A DNA stretch of 64,000 nucleotides from Litchfieldella rifensis (GCF_042646605.1 NZ_JBHRUG010000050.1:7632-71631), one strand, 5' to 3'. Counted from the stretch's first letter, positions 1 to 9,725 are shown. Notes: generated by a model from the letters alone, not told the origin. A program made the numbers and translations.

Positions 1-106
1 CGGTTGGCAATCAACAATTTGCGGAACACGTTCAGCCTCCGTAATAGTCAAAGCGTCATTTTTTTGCCAACCTATAAGGGTGACCTTATACCTAGCGGAA
101 TCCCGG

Positions 107-1102
107 ATGTCGCGCCCCAGTCTGCTCAATCGTTTGACCTTTCGTCAGCTCCAGGTCTTCCAGGCCGTGCACCGCCAGCAGTCCTACTCGCGGGCGGCGG
201 AACAGCTCGGTCTGACGCAGCCGGCCGTCAGCGCCCAGATCCGTCAACTCGAGCAGGCGCTCGAGCAACCGCTGTTCAAGTATGCCGGAAAGACGCTGCA
301 CGTGCTGCCCGCCGCCGATGCGCTTGCCGCTTCGGTACAGTCCATCTTCGGCCAGGTCTCGAGCCTGCAGATGGAGCTTTCCGAACTGGCCGGCACCATT
401 CGCGGCGAGCTGAACCTGGCCGCCGTGTCCACCGCTCAGTATGTGGTGCCGCATATCCTGGCCCGCTTTCGCGCCCGCTACCCCGAGGTGCAGATCCGTC
501 TGCGTGTTTGCAACCGCAGCCAGGCGCTGGAGCGCCTGGCCGAACGTCGCGACGACCTGGTCATCATGGGCATGGTACCCGAGGATGCCAACCTCGCCTT
601 CATGCCGATTCTCGACAACGAGATGATCCCGGTCGTGTGGCCGGGGCATCCGCTGCTGACCGCCTCGTCACCGACACTGGAAGACTTCGCCCGGCATTAC
701 GTGCTGATGCGCGAGCCGGGTTCGGGGACACGAACCGCATTCGAAGAATTCGCAGCACGCGAACGGGTATCGCTGTTGCACACCATCGAGTTGGGCACCA
801 ACGAGGCGATCAAACAGGGGGTCATGGCCCACCTCGGCGTCGCCGTGCTGCCGCGCCTGGCGGTACAGCTGGAGCTGGCATCCGGACTGCTGGCCTCGCC
901 GACCCTGCCCGGCTTTCCGCTCCGGCGTTCCTGGTGCACCGTCTATCCCAAGGATCGCCATCCCTCGCCGGTGACCGAGCTGTTCCTGCGCTTCGTGCGC
1001 GAGCTACTGCCGGAACTCAATGCCCACTTCCGCTCGCCACTGGAGCCGATGCCCGGGCATGGAGTGGTCTGTCTGCCCTTGTCTGCCACCCACGACGGCT
1101 GA
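107..1102 (+). CDS. LysR-family transcriptional regulator
   Basis: A 331-residue LysR-type regulator. The N-terminal winged helix-turn-helix (about residues 10-65) shows the usual pattern FRQLQVFQAV, RAAEQLGLTQPAVS and a linker with IRQLEQ; the rest is a periplasmic-binding-like effector domain. The helix-turn-helix resembles the CbbR/CmpR branch, but no carbon-fixation genes are nearby, so the target and inducer are unknown. I chose the ATG at 107 because it places the HTH at the usual distance from the N-terminus; a GTG at 80 in the same frame would add nine residues. It is followed on the same strand by lipA after about 90 bases, with no evidence that the two are functionally linked. Confidence 0.88.
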   Translation: MSRPSLLNRLTFRQLQVFQAVHRQQSYSRAAEQLGLTQPAVSAQIRQLEQALEQPLFKYAGKTLHVLPAADALAASVQSIFGQVSSLQMELSELAGTIRGELNLAAVSTAQYVVPHILARFRARYPEVQIRLRVCNRSQALERLAERRDDLVIMGMVPEDANLAFMPILDNEMIPVVWPGHPLLTASSPTLEDFARHYVLMREPGSGTRTAFEEFAARERVSLLHTIELGTNEAIKQGVMAHLGVAVLPRLAVQLELASGLLASPTLPGFPLRRSWCTVYPKDRHPSPVTELFLRFVRELLPELNAHFRSPLEPMPGHGVVCLPLSATHDG

Positions 1103-1189
1103 TGTGATAGCGTCGATGTGGTAACTTATGCGGCAAAGACACGCCGAGTATGGCAGCCCAAGCCGCCGAGTAGAGAGTCTCGAATCGAT

Positions 1190-2242
1190 ATGAGTGACAA
1201 ACCCTCGCAGTCTGTATCCAGCGGAGAGAAGTTCCGCAATGAGCACGGCATTTCCGTGATCAAGGATGGCATGAAGCAGCGCAAGCAAGCCGAGGACAGT
1301 GCCGCCACCGGGCGCAAGCCGCCTTGGCTGCGCATCCAGATTGCTGGCGGGGAGCGCTTCGAGGCGGTCAAGCGCAACGTCAATGAGCATCGCTTGAGCA
1401 CTGTCTGTGCCGAATCCCACTGCCCCAACATGGGAGAGTGTTGGAGCAATGGCACCGCCACCATCATGCTGATGGGCTCGGTATGTACACGCGCCTGCCG
1501 CTTCTGCGCCGTGGACACCGGTAACCCCAAGGGCTGGCTGGACGCCGAGGAGCCGGAGAACACCGCTAAATCGGTCGAGCTGATGGGCCTGCGCTACATC
1601 GTCCTGACCTCGGTCGACCGCGATGACCTGGACGATGGCGGCGCCGCCCACTATGCAGCCTGCATTCGAGCCATCAAGGCTCGCACCCCCGAGGTCGTGG
1701 TTGAAGCGCTGACGCCGGATTTCGATGGCAGGGACGCCGCCGTGGAGTCCGTCGTCGACTCGGGACTGGAAGTCTTCGCCCAGAATGTCGAAACCGTCGA
1801 GCGACTGACCAGGCGGGTACGCGACCCCAGAGCCGGCTATCGCAAGACTCTGGATGTGCTGGCACATGCCAAGCGTTACCGCCCGGACATCCTGACCAAG
1901 ACCAGCCTGATGCTGGGGCTGGGAGAAACCGATGACGAGATTCTCGCGACCTTCGACGACCTCAGGGCCATTGGTGTGGATATCGTCACCCTGGGCCAGT
2001 ACCTGCGCCCGACCAAGAACCACCTGCCGGTGGAACGCTGGGTCACACCCGACGAATTCGAGCGCTATCGTCAGCTAGGCTTGGAAAAGGGCTTCATGGA
2101 AGTGGCTGCCGGCCCGCTGGTACGCTCCAGCTATCGTGCCGACCGCGTATTCGAGAAGAACAACCTGGGCTTGGCCGCCCCTGCCAAGGTGCCGGGCCAG
2201 ACGTCCGATCCCGACATCATCCCCGTTACCCAAGTTGGCTAA
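1190..2242 (+). CDS. lipA: Lipoyl synthase
   Basis: Radical SAM enzyme that inserts two sulfurs into protein-bound octanoyl groups to make lipoyl cofactor. Both iron-sulfur cluster motifs are visible: the auxiliary cluster cysteines C73, C78 and C84 (in CAESHCPNMGEC) and the radical SAM motif CTRACRFC (C99, C103, C106). The C-terminus has RSSYRAD, which contains the conserved Arg-Ser-Ser that contributes a serine ligand to the auxiliary cluster. At 350 residues it is slightly longer than the E. coli protein, the extra being an N-terminal tail. The ATG at 1190 is preferred over upstream in-frame starts because it gives family-like length. It converges on lipB with the two stop codons directly abutting and no room for a terminator. 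Confidence 0.96.
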   Translation: MSDKPSQSVSSGEKFRNEHGISVIKDGMKQRKQAEDSAATGRKPPWLRIQIAGGERFEAVKRNVNEHRLSTVCAESHCPNMGECWSNGTATIMLMGSVCTRACRFCAVDTGNPKGWLDAEEPENTAKSVELMGLRYIVLTSVDRDDLDDGGAAHYAACIRAIKARTPEVVVEALTPDFDGRDAAVESVVDSGLEVFAQNVETVERLTRRVRDPRAGYRKTLDVLAHAKRYRPDILTKTSLMLGLGETDDEILATFDDLRAIGVDIVTLGQYLRPTKNHLPVERWVTPDEFERYRQLGLEKGFMEVAAGPLVRSSYRADRVFEKNNLGLAAPAKVPGQTSDPDIIPVTQVG

Positions 2243-2947
2243 TCAGGCCAGCTCTTTCATGCTGATGCCCTGCTCGACACAGGGCATGGGCAACTCGCCG
2301 GACGCTGCCGCCTCGATGCTCCTGTCCAGTAGCCGGGCCAGATGCTCGACGAGGCGCTGAGCCACCGCGGCCTGTGACGGGGGCGCATCCACCAGATCGG
2401 CCAAGCGGGTCATCTGCATGCCGGCATAGCCACAGGGATTGATGCGTTGAAAAGGCGCCAGGTCCCCTGCCACATTCAACGCCACCCCATGAAAGCTGGC
2501 CCCACGGCGGATGCGTAATCCCAACGAGGCAATCTTGGCTTCGCCAACGTAGACACCCGGCGCGTCGGGGCGCGCATGCGCCTCGATAGCCTCATCGGCC
2601 AGCACATTGATCACCGCCTGCTCCAGCGCGGTGACCAGGTCACGGACGCCGAGCTTGCCACGTCGCACATCAAGCAATGGATAAAGCACCAACTGCCCGG
2701 GCCCATGATAGGTGACCTGGCCGCCGCGATCGGTCTGCACCACCGGGATGTCGCCAGGCATCAACACATGCTCCGCTTTACCCGCCTGCCCTTGGGTAAA
2801 GACCGGATCGTGCTCCACCACCCAAAGCTGATCCTGGGTGGTGGCATCCCGGGTGTCGGTGAGCGCTCGCATCGCCTGCCATACCGGGAGATAAGGCTGA
2901 CGGCCGAGTTGAAACACTTTGATCGGCGGCGCCGAAGCTTTACTCAT
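2243..2947 (-). CDS. lipB: Octanoyl-[acyl-carrier-protein]:protein N-octanoyltransferase
   Basis: LipB moves octanoate from acyl carrier protein to lipoyl domains, the step before LipA. The 234-residue protein carries the substrate-binding segment DRGGQVTYHGPGQ, the catalytic lysine in KIASLGLRI and the catalytic cysteine in NPCGYAGM. It lies 16 bases downstream of ybeD on the same strand, as in many gammaproteobacteria, and converges on lipA, so both lipoate genes are adjacent but oppositely transcribed. Confidence 0.96.
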   Translation of the reverse strand: MSKASAPPIKVFQLGRQPYLPVWQAMRALTDTRDATTQDQLWVVEHDPVFTQGQAGKAEHVLMPGDIPVVQTDRGGQVTYHGPGQLVLYPLLDVRRGKLGVRDLVTALEQAVINVLADEAIEAHARPDAPGVYVGEAKIASLGLRIRRGASFHGVALNVAGDLAPFQRINPCGYAGMQMTRLADLVDAPPSQAAVAQRLVEHLARLLDRSIEAAASGELPMPCVEQGISMKELA

Positions 2948-2963
2948 TCACGACAACGCTCAT

Positions 2964-3227
2964 TCACAGCACCATGTGCACGCGGCCTGTGGCCTTGAGC
3001 GAGGCGAACAGCGCCTCGAGCTGAGGTTTACCCGTGGCGGTGATGGTCACTCGCACGGACTGAAACTTGCCATTGCGGCTATCGACGACACTGATGCTGG
3101 AATGGTCGATGCCAGGCGCATGGCTTTCGACGACATCGATGATGGCGTCGCGAAAGTCCGTCGCGGCGTCTCCCACGATTTTCAGTGAGTAATCGCAGGG
3201 AAATTCGACCTTTGGCGCTTCGGTCAT
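2964..3227 (-). CDS. ybeD: YbeD-like protein (DUF493 / UPF0250)
   Basis: An 87-residue ACT-like alpha/beta protein of the DUF493 family, the same length as E. coli YbeD and with the same end (MVL) and the HAPG turn mid-protein. The biochemical role is not established; a link to lipoate metabolism or regulation has been suggested from its constant position beside lipB. I take the ATG at 3227; a TTG 15 bases upstream is also in frame but less likely. It lies between dacA and lipB on one strand and is probably co-transcribed with lipB. Confidence 0.9.
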   Translation of the reverse strand: MTEAPKVEFPCDYSLKIVGDAATDFRDAIIDVVESHAPGIDHSSISVVDSRNGKFQSVRVTITATGKPQLEALFASLKATGRVHMVL

Positions 3228-3325
3228 GTGGAGACTCGACAAGTGAGATTTTCGAGTATTTTACTCACCCTATTCCCTTGTACCAAGGGTGAAAACCGGC
3301 CACCGCCACGCGATGGCCGCTGCTG

Positions 3326-4537
3326 TCAGTCGAACAGACCACTGATGAACTGGCGGATGGTATCGAGCAGACGCTTGAAGAATCCGCCCTGCTCGACGGT
3401 TTCCAGGGCCACCAGGGGAAGCTCGCCCAACACCTCATCCCCCATCTTGATCTCCAGGGAGCCAACGCGATCGCCGGCCTGTACCGGTGCGCTGATCGAC
3501 TCCTGCAGGTTCAGGCGGGCGGTCAGCTCATCGCTCCGGCCACGCGGCACCGTCATGCTCACGTCTTCTTCGACGCCGACACGCAGTTCGTTCTGCGCGC
3601 CACCCCAGATACGCGGCGTATTGAGCACCGCGCCCTGGTCATAGAGCTTGAGGGTCTCGTAGTAGCGAAAGCCATAGCTCATCAGCTTCTGGGTTTCCTG
3701 TACCCGAGCCTCTTCGGAGGCGGTGCCCATGATCACCGAGATCAGACGCATGTCGTCGCGCTTGGCCGAAGCCACCAGGCAATAACCGGCTTCATCGGTA
3801 TGCCCGGTCTTCAAGCCGTCGACGCTGGGGTCACGCCATAGCAGACGGTTGCGATTGGGTTGGCGAATCTCGTTGTAGGTAAAGAATTTTTCGGCGTAGA
3901 TGGCATAGTGCTCGGGGTAGTCCTCGATGATATGACGGGAAAGCCGAGCCAAGTCCCGCGCCGAGGAGTAATGTTCCGGGTTCGGCAGGCCGGTGGCATT
4001 GACGAAATTGGTATTCTGCATGCCCAGGCGAGTGGCATGCTGGTTCATCAGGTCGGCGAAGGGCTGCTCACCGCCCGCTATGTGCTCGGCCACGGCCACG
4101 CTGGCATCGTTGCCGGACTGGATGATGATGCCGTAGAGCAGATCCTGAATCGACACCTGATTGCCGACCTCGATGAACATCTTGGAGCCACCGGTACGCC
4201 AGGCTTTCTCGCTGACGTTGACCATGTCATCCATGGCGATGTTGCCTTGGTTCAACTCGTGCTCGACCAGATAGGCGGTCATCAGCTTGGTCAGACTGGC
4301 AGGTGGCAAGCGTTCATCGGCATTGTGCGCGGCCAACACTTCACCGCTTTCGGCATCCATCAGGATCCAGGACGAGGCCGCGAGTTGCGGTGGCGAGGGA
4401 ATCATGGCCTGCGGGGTATCCGGCTGCTGCGATGCAGCCGGCAAGCTGAACGCAGCCACACACAGCAGCAGCAAGGCGGATAGGCATTGGCGGCCGAAGG
4501 AAATGAAGACAACTCTCATGACGACACCGGTTCTCAT
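3326..4537 (-). CDS. dacA: D-alanyl-D-alanine carboxypeptidase (PBP5/6 type)
   Basis: Low-molecular-weight penicillin-binding protein that trims the terminal D-Ala of peptidoglycan pentapeptides. A signal peptide is evident (hydrophobic stretch ending near SLPAAS). The three active-site motifs are present: SLTK (SxxK), SGN in IIIQSGNDAS, and KTG in VDGLKTGHTDE. A beta-rich PBP5 C-terminal domain follows, and the protein ends in an amphipathic helix (FFKRLLDTIRQFISGLFD), the usual membrane anchor. Length 403 fits the family. An internal ATG at 4519 is an alternative start. It is part of the minus-strand elongation cluster with rlpA, mltB, rodA and mrdA. Confidence 0.95.
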   Translation of the reverse strand: MRTGVVMRVVFISFGRQCLSALLLLCVAAFSLPAASQQPDTPQAMIPSPPQLAASSWILMDAESGEVLAAHNADERLPPASLTKLMTAYLVEHELNQGNIAMDDMVNVSEKAWRTGGSKMFIEVGNQVSIQDLLYGIIIQSGNDASVAVAEHIAGGEQPFADLMNQHATRLGMQNTNFVNATGLPNPEHYSSARDLARLSRHIIEDYPEHYAIYAEKFFTYNEIRQPNRNRLLWRDPSVDGLKTGHTDEAGYCLVASAKRDDMRLISVIMGTASEEARVQETQKLMSYGFRYYETLKLYDQGAVLNTPRIWGGAQNELRVGVEEDVSMTVPRGRSDELTARLNLQESISAPVQAGDRVGSLEIKMGDEVLGELPLVALETVEQGGFFKRLLDTIRQFISGLFD

Positions 4538-4588
4538 ATTAAAAGTGGTTGAAGAGGGACGGTAATGCAGGCAAGGGAATCACGGATT

Positions 4589-5578
4589 TCATCGCGTACC
4601 ATTGACCACGAAGGCTTGGGCGTAACCGGCACGACGCAGCTCATCGCGTAATGGCTCGAGTTGCGCGCTATCGGCCAGCGGCCCGACCTGGACCCGGTGC
4701 AGACTGGCGTCGCTGGCCACTCGCACAGGTTGGGATATCTCATTCTGCAGGCGCGCCTTGAGCGCCTCGGCATTGGCAATGGAGCCTAACGCCGCGACCT
4801 GCAGATAGATGGGGCTATTGGGACCAGAAGGCCCTGAACCCGAAGCCTCGGTCGTGGCCACATCAGTCGTCGGGGTAACGGATGCTGCCGCTGCGGTGGG
4901 CACGGCAGTCACACCTTCCCCCCGATCTCGGGGCGCCGGTGCTTGGGTCACCGGGTCCTGCGAGGGCGGAGACTGGCGCTGGGCTTGCCAGGCAATCGGG
5001 TCGATGGCTTCGACACGCACCCTGCCGGTGCCGTGACCGAGGATATCCAGACGCGCTGCCGCCGCATAGGACAGGTCGATCTCACGGTCGTCATGGAACG
5101 GGCCACGGTCATTGACCTTGACGATCACCGCACGCCCGTTGTCGACATTGGTGACCCGGGCATAGGTCGGCAACGGCAACGAACGGTGAGCGGCGGTCAT
5201 CTTGTACATGTCATAGATTTCTCCGCTGGCCGTGGTATAGCCGTGAAACTTTTCGCCATACCAGGACGCGACCCCCTGATTTCGGTAGTCGCTGGGATCC
5301 GAGAGCACCCGGTACGTCTTGCCCCAGACTTGGTAATTGGGGCGATTGCCGCTGGCCGCACGCGGCTCCACCCGCGGCACCGCATCGGGCACGTTCGAGA
5401 CATCCGGCGGCAGGTCGGGATAGGCATCCTGGGTCATGGCATAACGGCCCGCAGCGGAAGCGGTACTCGAAGCCGAGGGCGTCGCCCCGGAGGACGCCGG
5501 TTCGGGCCGCGTTCCCCCGCCACCGGCACAGCCAGCCAGCAGTGTCACCACGACGACTCCACCTATCAAGGCCTTCAT
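4589..5578 (-). CDS. rlpA: Septal ring lytic transglycosylase RlpA (lipoprotein)
   Basis: Outer-membrane lipoprotein that cleaves denuded glycan strands. The N-terminus has a lipobox (LLAGC). A linker is followed by a double-psi beta-barrel domain (around residues 85-200) with GVASWYGEKFHGYTTASGE and the conserved Asp in VKVNDRGPF. After a low-complexity Pro/Ala/Thr linker, a C-terminal SPOR domain (about 250-325, YLQVAALGS..., RVQVGPLAD) would bind denuded peptidoglycan at the septum. Its start overlaps the mltB stop (ATGA arrangement), indicating translational coupling. Confidence 0.94.
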   Translation of the reverse strand: MKALIGGVVVVTLLAGCAGGGGTRPEPASSGATPSASSTASAAGRYAMTQDAYPDLPPDVSNVPDAVPRVEPRAASGNRPNYQVWGKTYRVLSDPSDYRNQGVASWYGEKFHGYTTASGEIYDMYKMTAAHRSLPLPTYARVTNVDNGRAVIVKVNDRGPFHDDREIDLSYAAAARLDILGHGTGRVRVEAIDPIAWQAQRQSPPSQDPVTQAPAPRDRGEGVTAVPTAAAASVTPTTDVATTEASGSGPSGPNSPIYLQVAALGSIANAEALKARLQNEISQPVRVASDASLHRVQVGPLADSAQLEPLRDELRRAGYAQAFVVNGTR

Positions 5579-6609
5579 GCCCCCTCCTTCCCTTTGGCAA
5601 GAATCGCCTCGGCCAGCTCGGTGACGGCCATGGCGTAAAGATGGCTATGGTTGTAACGGGTAATCACGTAGAAATTGCCATGGCCGAGACGATAGCGGTA
5701 GCTACCGTCGGTATGGTCGAGGGCCAGGGGAATCACGCGTTCATCCGCGTCGAAAGTCTTCTCCAGCGGCTGAACGCCGTATTCGGCCAGAGCTTGAAGG
5801 GCAACGTAGGGAGGCCGTGTCTGATTGAACGCCAGCGCCGACGGCGGCACCTCGGGGCCCTGGGCCTCGCTGTAGATCGGCGCCCCCGGTTGCCAGCCGT
5901 GCTCGGCGAAATAGTTGCCGACGCTGCCGATAGCGTCCACCGGGTTGCCCCACAGGTCGCGCATGCCATCGCCATCGAAATCGACGGCATAGGCGCGATA
6001 GCTGGTGGGGATGAACTGGGGGTAGCCCATGGCGCCGGCATAGGAGCCCTTCAGGGATCCCGGGTTCACCTGTTGCTCACGGGTGATTTCGAGAAAGGCG
6101 AGCAATTCACCACGGAAGAAGCTCCCGCGACTCGGATGATGAAAGGCCAGCGTAGACAATGAGTCGATTACTCGATGATGCCCGGTATGGCGCCCATAGC
6201 TGGTTTCCACACCGATGATGGCAGCGACGATCTCCGCCGGTACCCCATACTCGTCTTCGACGCGCGCGAAGGCCTCGCGATGGGCGTCGATGAAGGCGAC
6301 ACCACGCTCGATTCGCTCGGGCTGCAGGAATATCTCACGGTACTCATCCCAGCGCAGTCGACGCTCGGCGGCACCCGCCATGGCATCGAGCACACCCTGC
6401 TGGTATTCGGCATCCTGCATGACATCGACCAGCCAGTCGCGCTCGATTCCGCGGGCCTCCAGCTCATCGATCAGCGCCGCGACGTCATCGTGCTGGCCGG
6501 GGTCGAAATTCATGGCGGCATCGGTCGCCAACGGCAGCAACGCCAGCCACAACCCGGCGGCGAGACCCCACGCCGTTCCCCCATGAAGTCGGGAAGCCTT
6601 CATGATCAT
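5575..6609 (-). CDS. mltB: Membrane-bound lytic murein transglycosylase B
   Basis: Family 3 lytic transglycosylase that cleaves the glycan backbone of peptidoglycan with anhydro-muramyl product. The catalytic glutamate lies in IIGVETSYGRHTG and the family segment GAMGYPQFIPTSYR and DGDGMRDLWGNP follow. The signal sequence is of the ordinary secretory type (no clear lipobox Cys), so it may be a soluble periplasmic form rather than a lipoprotein. There are two ATGs (6609 and 6603) behind a GGGAG ribosome-binding site. It sits between rodA and rlpA in the elongation operon. Confidence 0.94.
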   Translation of the reverse strand: MIMKASRLHGGTAWGLAAGLWLALLPLATDAAMNFDPGQHDDVAALIDELEARGIERDWLVDVMQDAEYQQGVLDAMAGAAERRLRWDEYREIFLQPERIERGVAFIDAHREAFARVEDEYGVPAEIVAAIIGVETSYGRHTGHHRVIDSLSTLAFHHPSRGSFFRGELLAFLEITREQQVNPGSLKGSYAGAMGYPQFIPTSYRAYAVDFDGDGMRDLWGNPVDAIGSVGNYFAEHGWQPGAPIYSEAQGPEVPPSALAFNQTRPPYVALQALAEYGVQPLEKTFDADERVIPLALDHTDGSYRYRLGHGNFYVITRYNHSHLYAMAVTELAEAILAKGKEGA

Positions 6610-6625
6610 CTTTCTCCCTGACGTG

Positions 6626-7786
6626 CTAGCGCGGCAATAGCCGACGATGGGCTTGAATGGACATGAGAATACCGAAACCGGCCAGCAAGGTCACGCTGGA
6701 GGTACCGCCGTAACTCACCAGCGGCAACGGTACCCCGACCACCGGCAGGATGCCACTGACCATCCCCACATTGACGAACACGTAGATGAAGAACGTCAGG
6801 ATGATACTGCCGGCCAGTAACCGACCAAAGGTATCCTGGGCCGCATTGGCCAACCATAGCCCGCGGCAGATGATCATCAGGTAGAGCGTCAGGAACAACA
6901 GCACGCCGACCAGCCCGAACTCTTCGCCCAATACGGCGACGATGAAGTCGGTATGACGCTCGGGGAGGAACTCGAGCTGCGACTGCGTTCCCTGCAGCCA
7001 ACCCTTGCCGAATACCCCGCCACTGCCGATGGCCGTGGTCGACTGGATGATATTCCAGCCCGAACCCAGCGGATCGCTCTCCGGGTTGAGAAAGGTCAGG
7101 ACTCGCTGGCGCTGGTAGTTGTGCATGTTCAACCACAACAGCGGCAGCGCGGCGGCCGTCAGCACTCCCAGAAAGACGATAAAGCGCCAGGAAAGTCCTG
7201 CCAACAGCACCACGAAGACGGCGGCACACATCACCAGCAGCGATGTGCCCAGATCCGGCTGGCGGGCGATCAGCAACACCGGCAGCGCCATGACGAGACC
7301 GCACACCAGCAGGTCGCGCCAGCGTGGTGGCAATTCACGTCGGCTCAGATAGGCCGCCAGCATCATCGGCATCGCCAGCTTCATCAACTCGGAGGGCTGA
7401 AAACGAATGACGCCGGGGATCACCAGCCAGCGTTGAGCCCCCATCCCCATGTCGCCCATCACCTCGACGGCGATCAGCATCGACAGCGCTCCGCCATACG
7501 CCAGCGGCGTCCAGCGCACCAGGGTCACGGGAGAGAATTGCGCCAGTACCACCATGACCACCAGAGCGAACCCGAAGCGCGTAGCCTGCGCGATCACCGT
7601 GTCCATCTGCTGACCACTGGCGCTATAGAGCACCACCAGCCCAGCAGACATCAGCACCAACAACATCAGCATCAGCCAGGGGTCCAGGTGCACCCGTGCC
7701 CATAGGCTGCGTCGCCGCACCATGCCACTTGCCGGTGGCCGCACCGGGTATCCTCGTACCCCTTTGGTCAAGTCGACGAGTGCCAT
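6626..7786 (-). CDS. rodA: Rod-shape-determining protein RodA (SEDS glycosyltransferase)
   Basis: SEDS-family peptidoglycan polymerase that works with PBP2 during side-wall growth. The 386-residue protein is almost entirely transmembrane (about ten segments), with the family signatures QPDLGTSL, the catalytic Asp in LPERHTDFIVAVLGEEFG, and VPLPLVSYGGTS near the end. The true start is the ATG at 7786, only two bases after the mrdA stop and behind GAGGAG; the reading frame is open far upstream inside mrdA but that part is not coding in this frame. The PBP2-RodA pair is the core of the elongasome. Confidence 0.95.
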   Translation of the reverse strand: MALVDLTKGVRGYPVRPPASGMVRRRSLWARVHLDPWLMLMLLVLMSAGLVVLYSASGQQMDTVIAQATRFGFALVVMVVLAQFSPVTLVRWTPLAYGGALSMLIAVEVMGDMGMGAQRWLVIPGVIRFQPSELMKLAMPMMLAAYLSRRELPPRWRDLLVCGLVMALPVLLIARQPDLGTSLLVMCAAVFVVLLAGLSWRFIVFLGVLTAAALPLLWLNMHNYQRQRVLTFLNPESDPLGSGWNIIQSTTAIGSGGVFGKGWLQGTQSQLEFLPERHTDFIVAVLGEEFGLVGVLLFLTLYLMIICRGLWLANAAQDTFGRLLAGSIILTFFIYVFVNVGMVSGILPVVGVPLPLVSYGGTSSVTLLAGFGILMSIQAHRRLLPR

Positions 7787-7788
7787 GC

Positions 7789-9675
7789 CTACTCCTCGGC
7801 ATCCAGCAACGCTTCCACGTCGCGGTCGTTGTCTTTGGGTTCGAGCAGCCAGGCATCGGTCATGGCACGCGCCAGGTGCGCCGCGTGGGTACTGCCACCA
7901 CCAGCATTCTCGACGATCACCGAAACGGCGATCTGCGGATCTTCCACTGGAGCGAAGGCGATGAACAATGCATGATCGCGCAGCCGCTCGGCCAACTCTT
8001 CGGCGTTGTACTTCTGGTCCTGACCCAGTGAAAACACCTGGGCGGTTCCCGACTTGCCGCCCATGCGATACCTCAGGTCGCCGCCTATTCGACGCGCCGT
8101 GCCTTCGCTGCCCGACACGACCTTTTCCATCCCTGCAAAGACATGATCCCACCACGCATCGTTGCCGAGGACGATATCCGCCTTGGTCTCGGGCAAGACG
8201 CTTTCCACCACGGTATCGCCGATACGCTTGGCCATCCGCGGCTTGACCCACTCGCCATGATTGGCCAGTACGGCGGTCGCCGTGGCGAGCTGCAGCGGCG
8301 TCACCATCCAGTAACCCTGGCCGATCCCGACCGACAGGGTCTCGCCCGGGTACCAGGGCTGGTTGAAGCGCGCACGCTTCCAGTCGCGATCCGGCATCAA
8401 GGCCTGGCTTTCCCCGAACACGTCATGGGCATTGCGTTCACCGAAGCCGAAATCGTGCATGCGCTTGGAGATACGATCGATACCCAGTTCATGGGCGAGC
8501 GTATAGTAGTAGGTATTGTTGGAGACGGCGAGGGAGCGTTCCAGGTCGACCCGCCCATGGCCCCATCTCAGCCAGTTGCGATAACGGCGCGAGTCGTTGG
8601 GCAACTGAAAGTAGCCCGGATCGTAGATCGTCTCGCCAGGGGTGATTTCGCCTTCGGCCAGGCCAGCCAGGGCCAGGAATGGCTTGATCGTCGACCCCGG
8701 GGGGTACTGGCCACGGATGGCGCGATTGAACAACGGTAGATCGAGGTCTTCCTGCAGTGCCTGGTAGGATGCCGAGTCGATCCCGGTGACGAAGCGGTTG
8801 CTGTCGAAGCCCGGCTCCGACACCAAGGCGAGGATCTCGCCGGTCGCGGGCTCGATGGCGACGATGGAGCCGCGCCGGCCGGCGAGCAGCTCATGACCCA
8901 ACGCCTGCAAGTCCTTGTCGATGGTCAGAGTGAGATTCTGACCGGGCACGGGATCGGTCCGCCCCAATTCACGCAGCACCCGCCCACGCGCATTGGTTTC
9001 AACCTTGCGCAGTCCGGCCTGACCATGCAGTTCGTCCTCGTAGAAACGCTCGACCCCGGTCTTGCCGATGAAGTGGGTTCCGGCATAGTTACCGACATCC
9101 AGTTCCTGCATTTCCTCGGCATTGATACGCCCGACGAAGCCCAGCGCATGGGACATGATCTCGGCGTCCGGGTAATAGCGCAGCAACTGGGCTTCGACCT
9201 CGACGCCGGGGAGGCGGTGCCGATTGACCGCCAGCCGCGCGATCTGCTCTTCCTCCAGATCACTCATCAACAATGCCGGCTGGAAGGGACGCTGGCGCTG
9301 GCGCGAGCGTTGACGAAAAGCGTCGACCTCCTCTTCGGGCAACTCCAGCAACTCCACCAGCAATGACAGGGTCGCATCCAGGTCGTCGACGCGCTCACGC
9401 ACCAGGGTCAGGTTGTAGGTCGGCCGGTTCTCGGCCAACAGCTGGCCATTGCGATCGAAGATCAACCCTCGTGTCGGCGGCAAGGGCTCGACCCTCACCC
9501 GGTTCTTCTCCGAACGTGTGATGTAGACCTCATGCTGGACAACCTGCAGATACACCAGGCGCCCCATCAACAGGCCAGTCAAGACAATGACCACCAGCAA
9601 CGCCAGCAGGGAACGGACATGGAAGATGTGCACTTCCTGCTGCGTGTTCTTCAGCGCCGGGCGGGGGTTACGCAT
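7789..9675 (-). CDS. mrdA: Penicillin-binding protein 2 (elongation transpeptidase)
   Basis: Monofunctional class B PBP that cross-links new peptidoglycan in the elongasome. One N-terminal membrane anchor (about residues 20-42), a pedestal/dimerisation region starting PPTRGLIFDRNGQLLAENR, then the transpeptidase domain with PGSTIKPF (SxxK), SNNTYYY (SxN) and GKSGTAQ (KSG). Length 628 is typical. It is followed immediately by rodA. About 50 bases separate it from rlmH upstream, consistent with one long transcript. Confidence 0.96.
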   Translation of the reverse strand: MRNPRPALKNTQQEVHIFHVRSLLALLVVIVLTGLLMGRLVYLQVVQHEVYITRSEKNRVRVEPLPPTRGLIFDRNGQLLAENRPTYNLTLVRERVDDLDATLSLLVELLELPEEEVDAFRQRSRQRQRPFQPALLMSDLEEEQIARLAVNRHRLPGVEVEAQLLRYYPDAEIMSHALGFVGRINAEEMQELDVGNYAGTHFIGKTGVERFYEDELHGQAGLRKVETNARGRVLRELGRTDPVPGQNLTLTIDKDLQALGHELLAGRRGSIVAIEPATGEILALVSEPGFDSNRFVTGIDSASYQALQEDLDLPLFNRAIRGQYPPGSTIKPFLALAGLAEGEITPGETIYDPGYFQLPNDSRRYRNWLRWGHGRVDLERSLAVSNNTYYYTLAHELGIDRISKRMHDFGFGERNAHDVFGESQALMPDRDWKRARFNQPWYPGETLSVGIGQGYWMVTPLQLATATAVLANHGEWVKPRMAKRIGDTVVESVLPETKADIVLGNDAWWDHVFAGMEKVVSGSEGTARRIGGDLRYRMGGKSGTAQVFSLGQDQKYNAEELAERLRDHALFIAFAPVEDPQIAVSVIVENAGGGSTHAAHLARAMTDAWLLEPKDNDRDVEALLDAEE

Positions 9676-9725
9676 GGGTGGGGCTCGAATCCGTCATCGA
9701 TATCAGTCGGGTGCAAGGGTTCGGT

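Noticed and set aside
4..1107. Plus-strand frame of 367 codons over the LysR gene
   Set aside because: It is a shadow frame rich in Arg/Ala/Gly with no recognisable motif; the LysR frame has a full HTH.
3270..3290. Small hairpin CCCTTG-TAC-CAAGGG between dacA and ybeD
   Set aside because: Only a six-base stem and no T-run; too weak to call a terminator.
6626..8251. 541-codon open frame for RodA
   Set aside because: The first 155 codons overlap mrdA in another frame and have no RodA similarity; the true ATG at 7786 has a ribosome-binding site.
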